Source of the DNA: CAYLPU01 sp964385635
GTDB lineage: Bacteria; Chloroflexota; Anaerolineae; B4-G1
Reading direction: 5' to 3'
Assembly (NCBI GenBank): GCA_964385635.1
Contig: CAYLPU010000083.1
Span: 1 to 22,418 of the forward strand
Length of the DNA: 22,418 nt
Part shown: piece after piece, positions 7,778 to 14,451 of the stretch
How the letters are laid out: each line of letters opens with the position of its first letter
Position numbering within the stretch: position 1 is the first letter of the stretch
Program-made: the position numbers and the translations under genes
Notes under the pieces: model-generated
Databases searched by the model: none
Seen by the model: only the letters and a program-made list of their open reading frames with translations
Told to the model about the DNA's origin: nothing

Positions 7778-7863
7778 GCTTTGAGGTGGGCAAGCGGATA
7801 ACGATCTGGGACGTCGGTCCCAAGTTCGCATTGCAAAAAGCCAACAGCGTCGTACTGCGATGA
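7774..7863 (+). pseudogene. N-terminal remnant of an ICMT-like gene
   Basis: A 29-codon frame starting GTG at 7774 and ending TGA at 7861-7863 contains ITIWDVGPKFAL. This matches the N-terminus of the intact ICMT-MBL fusion further right (MTIWGVGLKFTL) at 9 of 12 residues. At DNA level 7801-7833 matches 9024-9056 at 28 of 33 positions. After this point similarity stops. I interpret it as the 5' scrap of a deleted or recombined paralog of the gene at 9008. It also contains GGGAC-GTCG-GTCCC (7808-7821), a small inverted repeat that is part of the gene remnant rather than an obvious operator. Confidence 0.55.
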
Positions 7864-7873
7864 AAGGGGAACG

Positions 7874-8185
7874 ATGCAAACAGATGTAACAGAGAATCAA
7901 GGATATCACTCGTACAAGATTGCGTCCTTTGCCCGCTGGGCCAAGATATACGATGCCTTTGCTGCGCTTCTCCAGATCCAGAGAGTACGAAGGAAAACGG
8001 TAGAGATGAGCAGGGGGCAGCCGGGCGACAGGGTGCTTGACGTCTGCACCGGAACCGGCGAGGTGGCGCTGGCGTTCGCCAGCAGCGATTTTGAGGGGCT
8101 GCTGGCTCGTTGTGGGTTGGAGGAGATGGAGAAGCCTGTTTATGGAGGGTTTGTACGCTTATGTCTGGTGTCGACCGATCGCTAA
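7874..8185 (+). pseudogene. UbiE-like methyltransferase with its middle deleted
   Basis: The first about 68 residues match the N-terminus of UbiE-type methyltransferases: FARWAKIYDAFAALLQIQRV, then motif I VLDVCTGTGEVALAFA. Immediately after motif I the frame jumps to a sequence typical of the family's extreme C-terminus (DFEGLLARCGLEEMEKPVYG, then GFVRLC). Everything between (the SAM-ribose acidic loop, motif II and III, roughly 120 residues) is missing. Family members are about 220-240 residues; this has 103. The junction is in frame near 8077-8085, so it may still be translated, but it cannot form a working SAM fold. Its ribosome site (AAAGGGGAACG) is retained. The tail overlaps the start of the next methyltransferase (ATG 8161). 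Confidence 0.75.
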
Positions 8186-8995
8186 TGCATTGTGTACTGG
8201 AACGCGCCGCCCCACTGCTGCGTCTCCCCACATCCCCCGATCAGTCGCCGGAGGTGCTATCTAACGGCCTCGGCCTGTGCTGTCCTGTCACAGGTCGCAC
8301 ATTTCTCTACCGTGATGGCATCCTCGACCTGTTGGGCGAGGATTTGAAAAAGACACTCACTCAGCACACGCTGGACACCCCCTTCACTGCCTGGGCCTAC
8401 GACCGCTTCCGTGGCTGGCTCATCCGTGCGCTGAACTCCCCAGACTTTCCACTGGAGGTGGCGACTATCCAGCAGGCCCTGCAGGCGCAGGCCGACGATA
8501 TCATCCTCGACCTGGCCTGCGGGGCACGGCAATTTTACCGTGGAGTGGGCCAAGCGGGCAGGGCGAGACGGGCTGGTGATTGGGCTGGACATCTCCCCGG
8601 TCATGCTGGCGCGCGCAGCGCAGCGCATCAGTCGGTGGGGGTTGGATAACGTACTGCTCATTCGTGGCGATGTACACCGGCTGCCCTTCGCCGATGGAAT
8701 CTTCCACAAGGTGAACTGCTCCGGCGGTTTTCATCAGTTCCCCGATCTGCCGCAGGCGCTGCGCGAGATCGCCCGCGTCAGTGCCGAGGGAGCCATGCTT
8801 ACGGCCAGTACTTTCGCTGAGGGACCGGGGGACCGGCATGCGGGCGTCAAGCGATGGGTGAAACGCCGCTTCGCGCTGCACTTTGTGCCGCTGATCTGGT
8901 TGGGTGAGCAACTGGCGGCGGTGGGTTACGCCGATTACGAGTGGTCGCTGCCAAGCGCGTGGTTCGGCTACACGTCGGCGCGCAAAGCAGAATAA
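8161..8995 (+). pseudogene. Class I SAM methyltransferase, frameshifted by one G
   Basis: Two overlapping frames form one methyltransferase of about 277 residues. The first (ATG 8161) gives a Trm112-like N-terminal domain that has lost most zinc-binding cysteines (LCCPVTGRTFLYRDGILDLL) and leads into ILDLACG. At 8521-8524 a GGGG run shifts the frame; with three Gs the text reads LDLACGHGNFTVEWAKRAGR, a perfect motif I. The second frame continues with VIGLDISPVMLARAAQ, DVHRLPFADGIFHKVNCSGG, FHQFPDLPQALREIARV, and stops at 8993-8995. Either a true mutation or a homopolymer sequencing error is possible. If it is an error, this is an intact enzyme. It overlaps the preceding deleted methyltransferase and lies 12 bases before the ICMT-MBL fusion. 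Confidence 0.8.
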
Positions 8996-9007
8996 CAGAG
9001 AATCACG

Positions 9008-10126
9008 ATGAAGAGGGATATGACGATCTGGGGTGTCGGCCTCAAGTTCACATTGATTTCAGTTCTGTGCTTTGGTCTGGCACTCGTCGCGCACATTATC
9101 TGGTATCCACTGTTCATTATCCCGGGGATACCGTATGCAGTCTTGATGGTCATTGGCCTGATCATGATCTCTATCGGCGTGCCGATATGGATTACTGCCT
9201 CAAAGGAAGTGGACCGGGCGTTCGAGGCAGGCGGGCTGGCCACGCAGGGCATCTACGCCCTCTGCCGTCATCCCATTTACGGGAGCGCGACTTTTTTCGT
9301 CATCCCCGGCGTCCTGCTGTTCTTTCGCTCGTGGGTGCTGCTCGCCGTGCCCGTAGCGATGGCTGTCCTGGCGCGGCTGCTCGTCCGGCGGGAGGAGGTG
9401 TATCTGCGGGAAAAGTTCGGCCAGGCATATCTGGAGTATGCCAAAAATGTGAACGCGCTTTTCCCCAGGATTTGGCGGCTCTATCATGCTATGTGGTATC
9501 CGGTAGACACTGGCCAGGTAGCGCAGCACGTGTACGCGGTCAGGGGCGGGGACGTCAACATGTTCATCTACGTTGACGGCGAGCACGCCATCGCCATCGA
9601 CGCGGCATATTCGGGGGACAAGCTGCGCCAGGAGGCCGGGCGTCTCCCAGTCGCCTTAGAATCGGTGACACACGTTTTCCTGACCCACGCCGACGTGGAC
9701 CACACCGGCGGCTTGGACGCGTTCCCCGACGCGCAGATTCACCTTTCCAGGGATGAGGAGCAGATGATTGACGGCACGACTGCCAGGCTTTTTGGGCTCT
9801 ATCACAGCCCGAGACTGGCGCGCGCGTATTCCCTGCTCGGCGACGGCGATGTCGTTACCGTGGGCACGATCAGAGTCCGGGCCGTTGCTACGCCGGGGCA
9901 CACACTCGGGTCGATGTCCTTTCTGGTCAATGACCGCGTGCTGTTCAGCGGCGACACGCTGACCTTGCGCAACGGCCGCGCGCATCCGTTTTACCGTCTG
10001 TTCAACAAGGACACGGCCACTCAGAAAGCGTCCATCAGAAAGATGGCCTCTCTGCAAGGCATTGACCTGCTGTGTACGGCGCACACAGGATGCACCAAGG
10101 ATTACGCCCGTGTGATGCAGTTATAA
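9008..10126 (+). CDS. Fusion of ICMT-like membrane methyltransferase and MBL hydrolase
   Basis: One uninterrupted 372-residue frame joins two enzymes. Residues 1-155 are an ICMT-like domain: membrane segments near 10-34, 38-60 and 97-123, the motif GIYALCRHPIYGSA (Arg87-His88-Pro89), and the closing REEVYLREKFGQAYLEYAKN. Residues about 165-372 are a metallo-beta-lactamase domain: THADVDHTGG (His227, Asp229, Asp231, His232), TPGHT (His298), SGDT (Asp316) and TAHTG (His359). The second His of HxHxDH is Asp, a known variant. The linker is short (WRLYHAMWYPVDTGQ). The domains should put a membrane-embedded methyltransferase beside a cytosolic hydrolase, so the two could act on one lipid-linked substrate. 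The ATG follows the preceding gene by 12 bases. A fusion is much less usual than separate genes. Confidence 0.88.
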   Translation: MKRDMTIWGVGLKFTLISVLCFGLALVAHIIWYPLFIIPGIPYAVLMVIGLIMISIGVPIWITASKEVDRAFEAGGLATQGIYALCRHPIYGSATFFVIPGVLLFFRSWVLLAVPVAMAVLARLLVRREEVYLREKFGQAYLEYAKNVNALFPRIWRLYHAMWYPVDTGQVAQHVYAVRGGDVNMFIYVDGEHAIAIDAAYSGDKLRQEAGRLPVALESVTHVFLTHADVDHTGGLDAFPDAQIHLSRDEEQMIDGTTARLFGLYHSPRLARAYSLLGDGDVVTVGTIRVRAVATPGHTLGSMSFLVNDRVLFSGDTLTLRNGRAHPFYRLFNKDTATQKASIRKMASLQGIDLLCTAHTGCTKDYARVMQL

Positions 10127-10190
10127 CGCCGTACCAAAGCACGATTGCAGACGGCTGGAGTACCGCCGCTCGTGATCATTTGGAGGGAAT

Positions 10191-10583
10191 ATGAGACTCT
10201 CAAAAGCGATACTCATCGTCGACGCTGCCATCAACCTAATCCTGGGCTTTTTGCTGCTGATCTTTTCGCCACAGGTCGTCCGGCTACTTGGCGTTCCTGC
10301 AGTGGAGCACAGCTTCTACCCCAACATCCTGGGAGGTGTCCTCTTCGGCATCGGGATCGCCCTGCTGATCGAATGCTTCAGAGGGTCTGGAAGGCTGGTG
10401 GGATTGGGCTTGGGCGGCGCCATCGCCATCAACCTCTGTGGCGGCCTGGTACTGACCGCCTGGCTGATTTTTGGCGAGCTCAGCATTCCAACCGATGGCC
10501 GGGTTTTCCTATGGGCTCTGGCCGTTATCCTGGTCGTGGTAAGCAGCATTGAACTGCTCGTCCACGTGAAGGGAAGAAAGTAA
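10191..10583 (+). CDS. Small four-helix membrane protein
   Basis: A 130-residue hydrophobic protein with four membrane helices: about 4-27 (KAILIVDAAINLILGFLLLI), 46-63 (NILGGVLFGIGIALLIE), 68-93 and 105-124 (FLWALAVILVVVSSIELLV). The soluble parts are very short; the basic C-terminus is VKGRK. It resembles small integral proteins of the DUF4345/DoxX-like type in size and helix pattern, but I cannot place it firmly. GGAGGGAAT precedes the ATG. It lies 64 bases after the ICMT-MBL fusion and is the last gene before the LytTR-type promoter, so it is probably the end of that transcription unit. No terminator hairpin was seen after it. Confidence 0.7.
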   Translation: MRLSKAILIVDAAINLILGFLLLIFSPQVVRLLGVPAVEHSFYPNILGGVLFGIGIALLIECFRGSGRLVGLGLGGAIAINLCGGLVLTAWLIFGELSIPTDGRVFLWALAVILVVVSSIELLVHVKGRK

Positions 10584-10634
10584 GCACAGGTATCCTCACG
10601 GGAGAATACAACTCTGGTCAATGTGTGCTCCTCT

Positions 10635-10665
10635 ACCGTTCACCCCCCAAAACTGACCGTTCACC
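10635..10665 (+). promoter_or_regulatory. Predicted LytTR-type operator (10-bp direct repeat, 21-bp period)
   Basis: ACCGTTCACC occurs at 10635-10644 and again, identically, at 10656-10665, exactly 21 bases apart, so both lie on the same face of the helix. LytTR DNA-binding domains recognise paired 9-bp direct repeats of form [TA][AC][CA]GTTN[AG][TG] with about 12 bases between; ACCGTTCAC fits all but the last position. The pair ends 9 bases before a -35-like element, the usual activator position. A LytTR response regulator gene lies 4 kb downstream at 14776. Confidence 0.7.
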
Positions 10666-10674
10666 GCAAAATCC

Positions 10675-10704
10675 TTGCCTCCAGCTCCTCTCTTCTGCTA
10701 CCAT
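10675..10704 (+). promoter_or_regulatory. Predicted promoter of the ICMT/CPBP/DUF6064 operon
   Basis: A -35 element TTGCCT (10675-10680), an 18-base spacer and a -10 element TACCAT (10699-10704) with TG one base upstream (extended -10) precede the ATG at 10733. AAGGAG (10722-10727) is the ribosome site. The weak -35 directly after the LytTR-type repeats suggests activation. Confidence 0.55.
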
Positions 10705-10732
10705 AAGGTCGTAAAACACTGAAAGGAGCGAC

Positions 10733-11257
10733 ATGAAAAGCTTTCGAGAGTTCATCTACAATCTACATCCGTATGCGCTGTGCTGCATCTCGGCCCCGCT
10801 GACGATTGCCCAGATCGTTCTGGCCTTCGTCATCCATCAACCCCGCAACGAGACGTTGCAGTGGGCTGGTTGGATTCTGTGGTGGGCCTCGGCTGTCTTG
10901 GGATGGCTGCCGATCTTCACGTTCCGCAGAAGAGGTGGTGTGGCCAAAGGGAAAAGCTACGTCCACACCACGCGGCTAGTGGATACCGGCATCTATGCCG
11001 TCGTCCGCCACCCGCAGATGGGCACCGCCTGGCTGCTGATGTGTGTAGCCTTGATGCTCATCACTCAGCACTGGATCAGCGTCGAGCTGGGCGTCCCGGC
11101 GATGGTACTGGCCTACCTGGACGTGTTGAAGGCTGACCAAAGGTGCATCGAAAAGTTCGGTGACGCTTACCGGCGATACATGGAAAGAGTACCGCGGGTG
11201 AACTTTGTGACAGGCGTCATCCAATTGGCACGGCACAGGATAGGGAGACAAATATGA
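10733..11257 (+). CDS. ICMT-like membrane methyltransferase
   Basis: A 174-residue homolog with about four membrane segments (LCCISAPLTIAQIVLAFVI, WAGWILWWASAVLGWLPIF, WLLMCVALMLI, VELGVPAMVLAYLDVL). The C-terminal signature is DTGIYAVVRHPQMGTAW, with Arg-His-Pro kept and the usual Tyr replaced by Met, followed by DQRCIEKFGDAYRRYMERVP. The Glu pair seen in other paralogs is reduced to the single Glu of CIEKF. First gene behind the predicted LytTR operator. Its stop overlaps the start of the CPBP-like gene by ATGA, indicating translational coupling. The ICMT fold and SAM use are well supported; the substrate is not known. Confidence 0.85.
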   Translation: MKSFREFIYNLHPYALCCISAPLTIAQIVLAFVIHQPRNETLQWAGWILWWASAVLGWLPIFTFRRRGGVAKGKSYVHTTRLVDTGIYAVVRHPQMGTAWLLMCVALMLITQHWISVELGVPAMVLAYLDVLKADQRCIEKFGDAYRRYMERVPRVNFVTGVIQLARHRIGRQI

Positions 11258-11988
11258 GCGCAAAACCCTCGCGTTGGTTCGCCTGGTCGCCGACCGGCGA
11301 CACACTCGTGGCAGTGCTCAGCGAGCTTGCAATGATCGCGCTCTATTGGACCGCCACCCACCTGCTAGACGACGACTGGGCCGCCGTGCTGGTCTTTGGC
11401 TTGCTGACCAACCTGGGCCTCAACGTGCTCTTCCCGGTGTGGTGGATCGTCTACCATCGCAAACAACCTTTGAGCGAGTTAGGCATCACCACACGCCGTT
11501 GGCTTGCCAGCCTGCTCATCGGCGTTGGCTTGGCAGTCTTTAGCTCGTTTGGGCTGCGGCAACACGTGGCCGGCGTCAATTGGCTGCCCCACGTACTTTT
11601 CAACGCCGTCATCCTGTGGGAACCTTTCTTCGTCTTCAGTTGGCTGCAACTGCGCTACGACCGCGCCTTTGGCATCCTGCCAGGGGTGCTGCTGACGGGC
11701 TTGAGTTTTGCCGCGTACCACATCGGCACCTACCCACCCGCCGGGCTGGTCACACTGTTGATCTCGGGGCTTTTCTTCGCCGCCATCTTCCGCCTGACCT
11801 CAAACCTGCTGATCGTGTGGCCACTGGCTTGGTGCGTGGGGTCTTCGATCGGCACCCTGATGGGCGGTATGCAGTTCGCCTGGAACCAGGTCGCGGCCTG
11901 GTCGGCTATCCTGCTGATCCAGTTGGCCTTCACCGGCTACACTTGGCGACGCCAGACACTGGCAGAGCGAGCAAGAACCGGAGGTTGA
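11254..11988 (+). CDS. CPBP (CAAX-protease-like) membrane protein with degenerate active site
   Basis: A 244-residue polytopic protein with seven or eight membrane helices that follows the CPBP/Abi layout. Motif 1, normally EExxxR, reads Glu123-Pro124 then FFVF, so the second Glu and the Arg are absent. Motif 2 (FxxxH) is kept: FAAYH at 152-156. The later His/Asn motif is replaced (WPLAWCVGSS, 189-198). Active CPBP intramembrane proteases, such as Rce1, need these residues, so this one is probably not a normal protease. It could be a scaffold or transporter-like member, or use other residues. It is coupled by ATGA to the upstream ICMT-like gene, recalling the eukaryotic Rce1-Ste14 CAAX-processing pair; whether this is more than chance is unknown. 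The DUF6064 gene begins 4 bases after its stop. Confidence 0.6.
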   Translation: MSAKPSRWFAWSPTGDTLVAVLSELAMIALYWTATHLLDDDWAAVLVFGLLTNLGLNVLFPVWWIVYHRKQPLSELGITTRRWLASLLIGVGLAVFSSFGLRQHVAGVNWLPHVLFNAVILWEPFFVFSWLQLRYDRAFGILPGVLLTGLSFAAYHIGTYPPAGLVTLLISGLFFAAIFRLTSNLLIVWPLAWCVGSSIGTLMGGMQFAWNQVAAWSAILLIQLAFTGYTWRRQTLAERARTGG

Positions 11989-11992
11989 TCAA

Positions 11993-12619
11993 ATGGACTC
12001 GGCAACTTTCTGGACTCAAGTCGCCACGTACAACGAGACGACGTGGCCGGTACAGGCCTTGGCGATCATCGCAGCCGCGTACCTGGCATATCGCGTATTC
12101 GCCAAGCCAGGCGCCAAGACAGATGTATGGATGAAGGCATTCCTGGCGCTCGCCTTCGCCTGGAATACCATCGTGTTCTTCCTGGTCTTTGTCAGGAACC
12201 CGATCTCGATGTTCACCGGCGTGCCGCTGTTCATCATCGTATCCGTTTTGTTCGTCGTAGACATATTCGCCAAGAAGACGCACTTCAAGCTACCTGAAGG
12301 CAGGTGGATGAGAGGGCTTACCATCGCCTGGATTGCACTGACGGCCCTGTATCCTCTGCTCGGATGGCCCCTGGGGCACACGTGGCCAAAGGTCTTGTTG
12401 CCTCTGTTCCCTTGCCCGCTCACCGTGTTCGCCATTGCCCTGGTCGCTGCGGCAGTGCCTGGCACGGATAAAAAGGTCTTTATCGCCCTGCTGCCGTGGG
12501 CGCTGATGGGATTACCCAAGTGCTTCGGCGCGCTCGATTGTTACGAGGACTGCATCCTCTTTGCCAGCGGCGTCTACGGACTGATCGTGCTGATCAGGAA
12601 TTGGAGGGCGATCAAATGA
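11993..12619 (+). CDS. DUF6064-family membrane protein
   Basis: A 208-residue protein with six membrane helices, matching DUF6064 in its opening (FWTQVATYNETTWPVQAL) and in the conserved FPCPLTVFAIALV (about 138-150). Further short motifs are YPLLGWPLGHTWP and a C-terminal cysteine cluster (KCFGALDCYEDC). Function of the family is unknown. A second member lies at 19190 with the same order of motifs (MWEQYNSAVWPMQ, APCPVCIFTVGML). It is the third gene of the operon behind the LytTR-type promoter. Its stop overlaps a 31-codon frame by ATGA. Helix pattern and conserved Pro-Cys-Pro suggest a membrane-embedded functional site. Confidence 0.8.
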   Translation: MDSATFWTQVATYNETTWPVQALAIIAAAYLAYRVFAKPGAKTDVWMKAFLALAFAWNTIVFFLVFVRNPISMFTGVPLFIIVSVLFVVDIFAKKTHFKLPEGRWMRGLTIAWIALTALYPLLGWPLGHTWPKVLLPLFPCPLTVFAIALVAAAVPGTDKKVFIALLPWALMGLPKCFGALDCYEDCILFASGVYGLIVLIRNWRAIK

Positions 12620-12711
12620 CGTCGGCGACTCACTCAGACAATTGGTTCCTCAGGTGGATCATGAAGCTGACCTGCTTCGAGAAGCGGCTCATCAAAAACA
12701 TAGGGAGGTAA
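12616..12711 (+). pseudogene. 31-codon remnant, perhaps N-terminus of a methyltransferase
   Basis: ATG 12616 overlaps the DUF6064 stop (ATGA) and the frame ends at TAA 12709-12711. The product is short and basic, with NWFLRWIMKLTCFEKRLI. From memory, MKLT-FEK is a frequent opening of class I SAM methyltransferases in Chloroflexota, so this is most likely the surviving start of a deleted methyltransferase. A functional small peptide cannot be ruled out because translational coupling is kept and the next gene's ribosome site (GGGAGG) lies within its last codons. Confidence 0.4.
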
Positions 12712-12713
12712 AA

Positions 12714-13301
12714 ATGCAAATCGTCTGGATGTTTATCTTTGGAGCGCTGATGGCATACGTCGCCTGGTGGCTCATCTGTGCCATTCGCGACCGCATCGCT
12801 TTTGAGGTAGAAATGGGACTGGGCGTGGGCAGCTTGTGGGCGGCAGGCTTTACGCCGGCGCTCTTCGGGGAGCTGCCGAAACTAGTCTCTCCCTCGCCAG
12901 TCACCTCGTTGACTGGGTGGGTGTTTATCTGTTCCAGCATCAGTATGTTTGTGATAGCCATGCTCTCCTTGCGCCGGGGTGGCAAGCCGGCCGCTGGCTG
13001 GGAAAACACGACAGAACTGACAAGGAGCGGGATCCACGGCCTGGTGCGCCATCCCATGCAACTGAGTGGCATCGTTGGGGCCTGCGGCATGATCCTGGTG
13101 AATCCGACGCTGCCCGTGCTCGTTTTCAGCGCTGTGTCTGCAATCTGCTTCGCACTGGGAGTGCGGGCGGAAGATCGATTCAACCTGGCCAAGTTCGGCG
13201 AGTCATATCGAGCCTACATGGAACAGGTGCCGGCCCTCAATTTGTTGGCCGGCATGTGGAGCCGGCTGCGGGCGCAAAAGGGCCGACGAACGAGCATATA
13301 G
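12714..13301 (+). CDS. ICMT-like membrane methyltransferase
   Basis: A 195-residue homolog. The ATG at 12714 is chosen because GGGAGG (12703-12708) lies just before it; an in-frame ATG at 12642 lacks a ribosome site and overlaps the preceding small frame. Membrane segments are visible at about 2-23, 37-57, 64-84 and 122-152. The signature is SGIHGLVRHPMQLSGI, with Arg-His-Pro kept and the Tyr replaced by Gln, followed by RAEDRFNLAKFGESYRAYME. This C-terminus is close to that of the operon's first gene (KFGDAYRRYMERVP versus KFGESYRAYMEQVP), so the two are likely paralogs that both act on related substrates. Last gene before the two-component system promoter. Confidence 0.85.
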   Translation: MQIVWMFIFGALMAYVAWWLICAIRDRIAFEVEMGLGVGSLWAAGFTPALFGELPKLVSPSPVTSLTGWVFICSSISMFVIAMLSLRRGGKPAAGWENTTELTRSGIHGLVRHPMQLSGIVGACGMILVNPTLPVLVFSAVSAICFALGVRAEDRFNLAKFGESYRAYMEQVPALNLLAGMWSRLRAQKGRRTSI

Positions 13302-13344
13302 CAGAACATAGCCATGTGGGGATGAAAAGGCACATATGGACGAT

Positions 13345-13373
13345 TTGACACCGCGAACACCGTTGACTATCAT
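13345..13373 (+). promoter_or_regulatory. Strong predicted promoter of the two-component system
   Basis: TTGACA (13345-13350), exactly 17 bases, then TATCAT (13368-13373): a perfect -35 and a 5/6 match at -10. The expected transcript start is near 13380, giving a leader of about 25 bases to the ATG at 13405 with AAGGGA as ribosome site. The spacer contains ACCGTTGAC (13359-13367), 8 of 9 bases identical to the LytTR-type repeat upstream of 10733. An inverted repeat CTATC-ATAG-GATAG covers the -10 (13367-13380). Confidence 0.6.
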
Positions 13374-13404
13374 AGGATAGACGTGTCGAACGAAGGGACA
13401 GGCA

Positions 13405-14451
13405 ATGGTCGAGCAGAAAACGAGTAAGCGCAGACGAACTTGGGTCAGCCACCTAGTCTGGACTGTGATCTCGGGACTCTTGTTCGGGGTGAGTGTCAGC
13501 CTCGCTACACGGCGCTACCTGATCTCACTGATCACCGGTCTGGTGATGAGCGGCGCTATCGAAGCCACCTACCTGCTGGATAACGCGTTCCTTCGGCCTC
13601 GCCTGAAGCACCTATCGTATGACTGGCTGCGATTTGGGCTGGAGATCGTTTCCGCATTGCTGGGGCACGTCGGCGGTGCTGGACTGGCTTTGCTTGCCTG
13701 CAGTTGGTTGTTTCACTTTTCCATCTGGGATACCAGGGTCTGGTGGGCCGTGGCTGGCATGGTGGTTGGGTTCCCAGTCATCCACGGCACCGAGAGCGCA
13801 CTGCGCTTCTACCGTCAGTTGAGAGAGCGGGAGCGGTTGGAGGAGCGATTGCGCGTCATGGCGACGGAGGCCGAGCTGAAGGCGCTCAAGGCCCAGATCA
13901 ATCCCCATTTCTTCTTCAATGCCCTCAACACCATCGCCGCGCTGACCCACACCGATCCGGCGCTGGCCGAGGCGTCGGTCGAGCGGCTGGCCCAGATGTT
14001 CCGCTACGTCCTGGCCGGCAGCGAACGCGGGCAGGTACCGCTGGAGGAGGAACTGGCCTTCGTGGACGACTACCTGGAGATTGAGCGCGCCCGTTTCGGC
14101 GAGCGGCTGCGGGTCACCCGCGAGATCGATCCGCGGATATTATCGATACCTATACCCAGCCTCATCCTTCAGCCGCTAGTGGAGAACGCGGTCAGACACG
14201 GCAAAGGAGACGACGGCCGCATCGCCCTCGATATCCGGGTCGAGTCTGTTGACGCGGGCGTGCGCATCACCGTCGCCGACCAGGGACCAGGCATGCCAGC
14301 AGGCTACAGGATCAGCGACGGTCACGGTCACGGCCTGCGCAACGTGGACGAGCGGTTACGGAAGACGTATGGACACGGGTTGGAGATTCGGCAAAACACG
14401 CCACGCGGCACCGCCGCGCTCATCAAGGTCCCGGTGAAAGGAGGAGCATGA
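13405..14451 (+). CDS. LytS/YehU-type sensor histidine kinase
   Basis: A 348-residue membrane kinase. Four or so N-terminal membrane helices (about 14-33, 38-57, 77-102, 112-128) have no large extracellular loop, so the sensor probably detects something in or at the membrane. A coiled-coil linker (RFYRQLRERERLEERLRVM) leads into the His_kinase domain of the LytS class: LKAQINPHFFFNALNTIAAL with phospho-acceptor His168. The ATPase part has the N box LQPLVENAVRHG (Asn261), DQGPGMP and GHGLRNV. The partner response regulator is two genes downstream. The stop overlaps the next start by ATGA. It is expressed from the promoter at 13345-13373. High confidence in function, signal unknown. Confidence 0.93.
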   Translation: MVEQKTSKRRRTWVSHLVWTVISGLLFGVSVSLATRRYLISLITGLVMSGAIEATYLLDNAFLRPRLKHLSYDWLRFGLEIVSALLGHVGGAGLALLACSWLFHFSIWDTRVWWAVAGMVVGFPVIHGTESALRFYRQLRERERLEERLRVMATEAELKALKAQINPHFFFNALNTIAALTHTDPALAEASVERLAQMFRYVLAGSERGQVPLEEELAFVDDYLEIERARFGERLRVTREIDPRILSIPIPSLILQPLVENAVRHGKGDDGRIALDIRVESVDAGVRITVADQGPGMPAGYRISDGHGHGLRNVDERLRKTYGHGLEIRQNTPRGTAALIKVPVKGGA

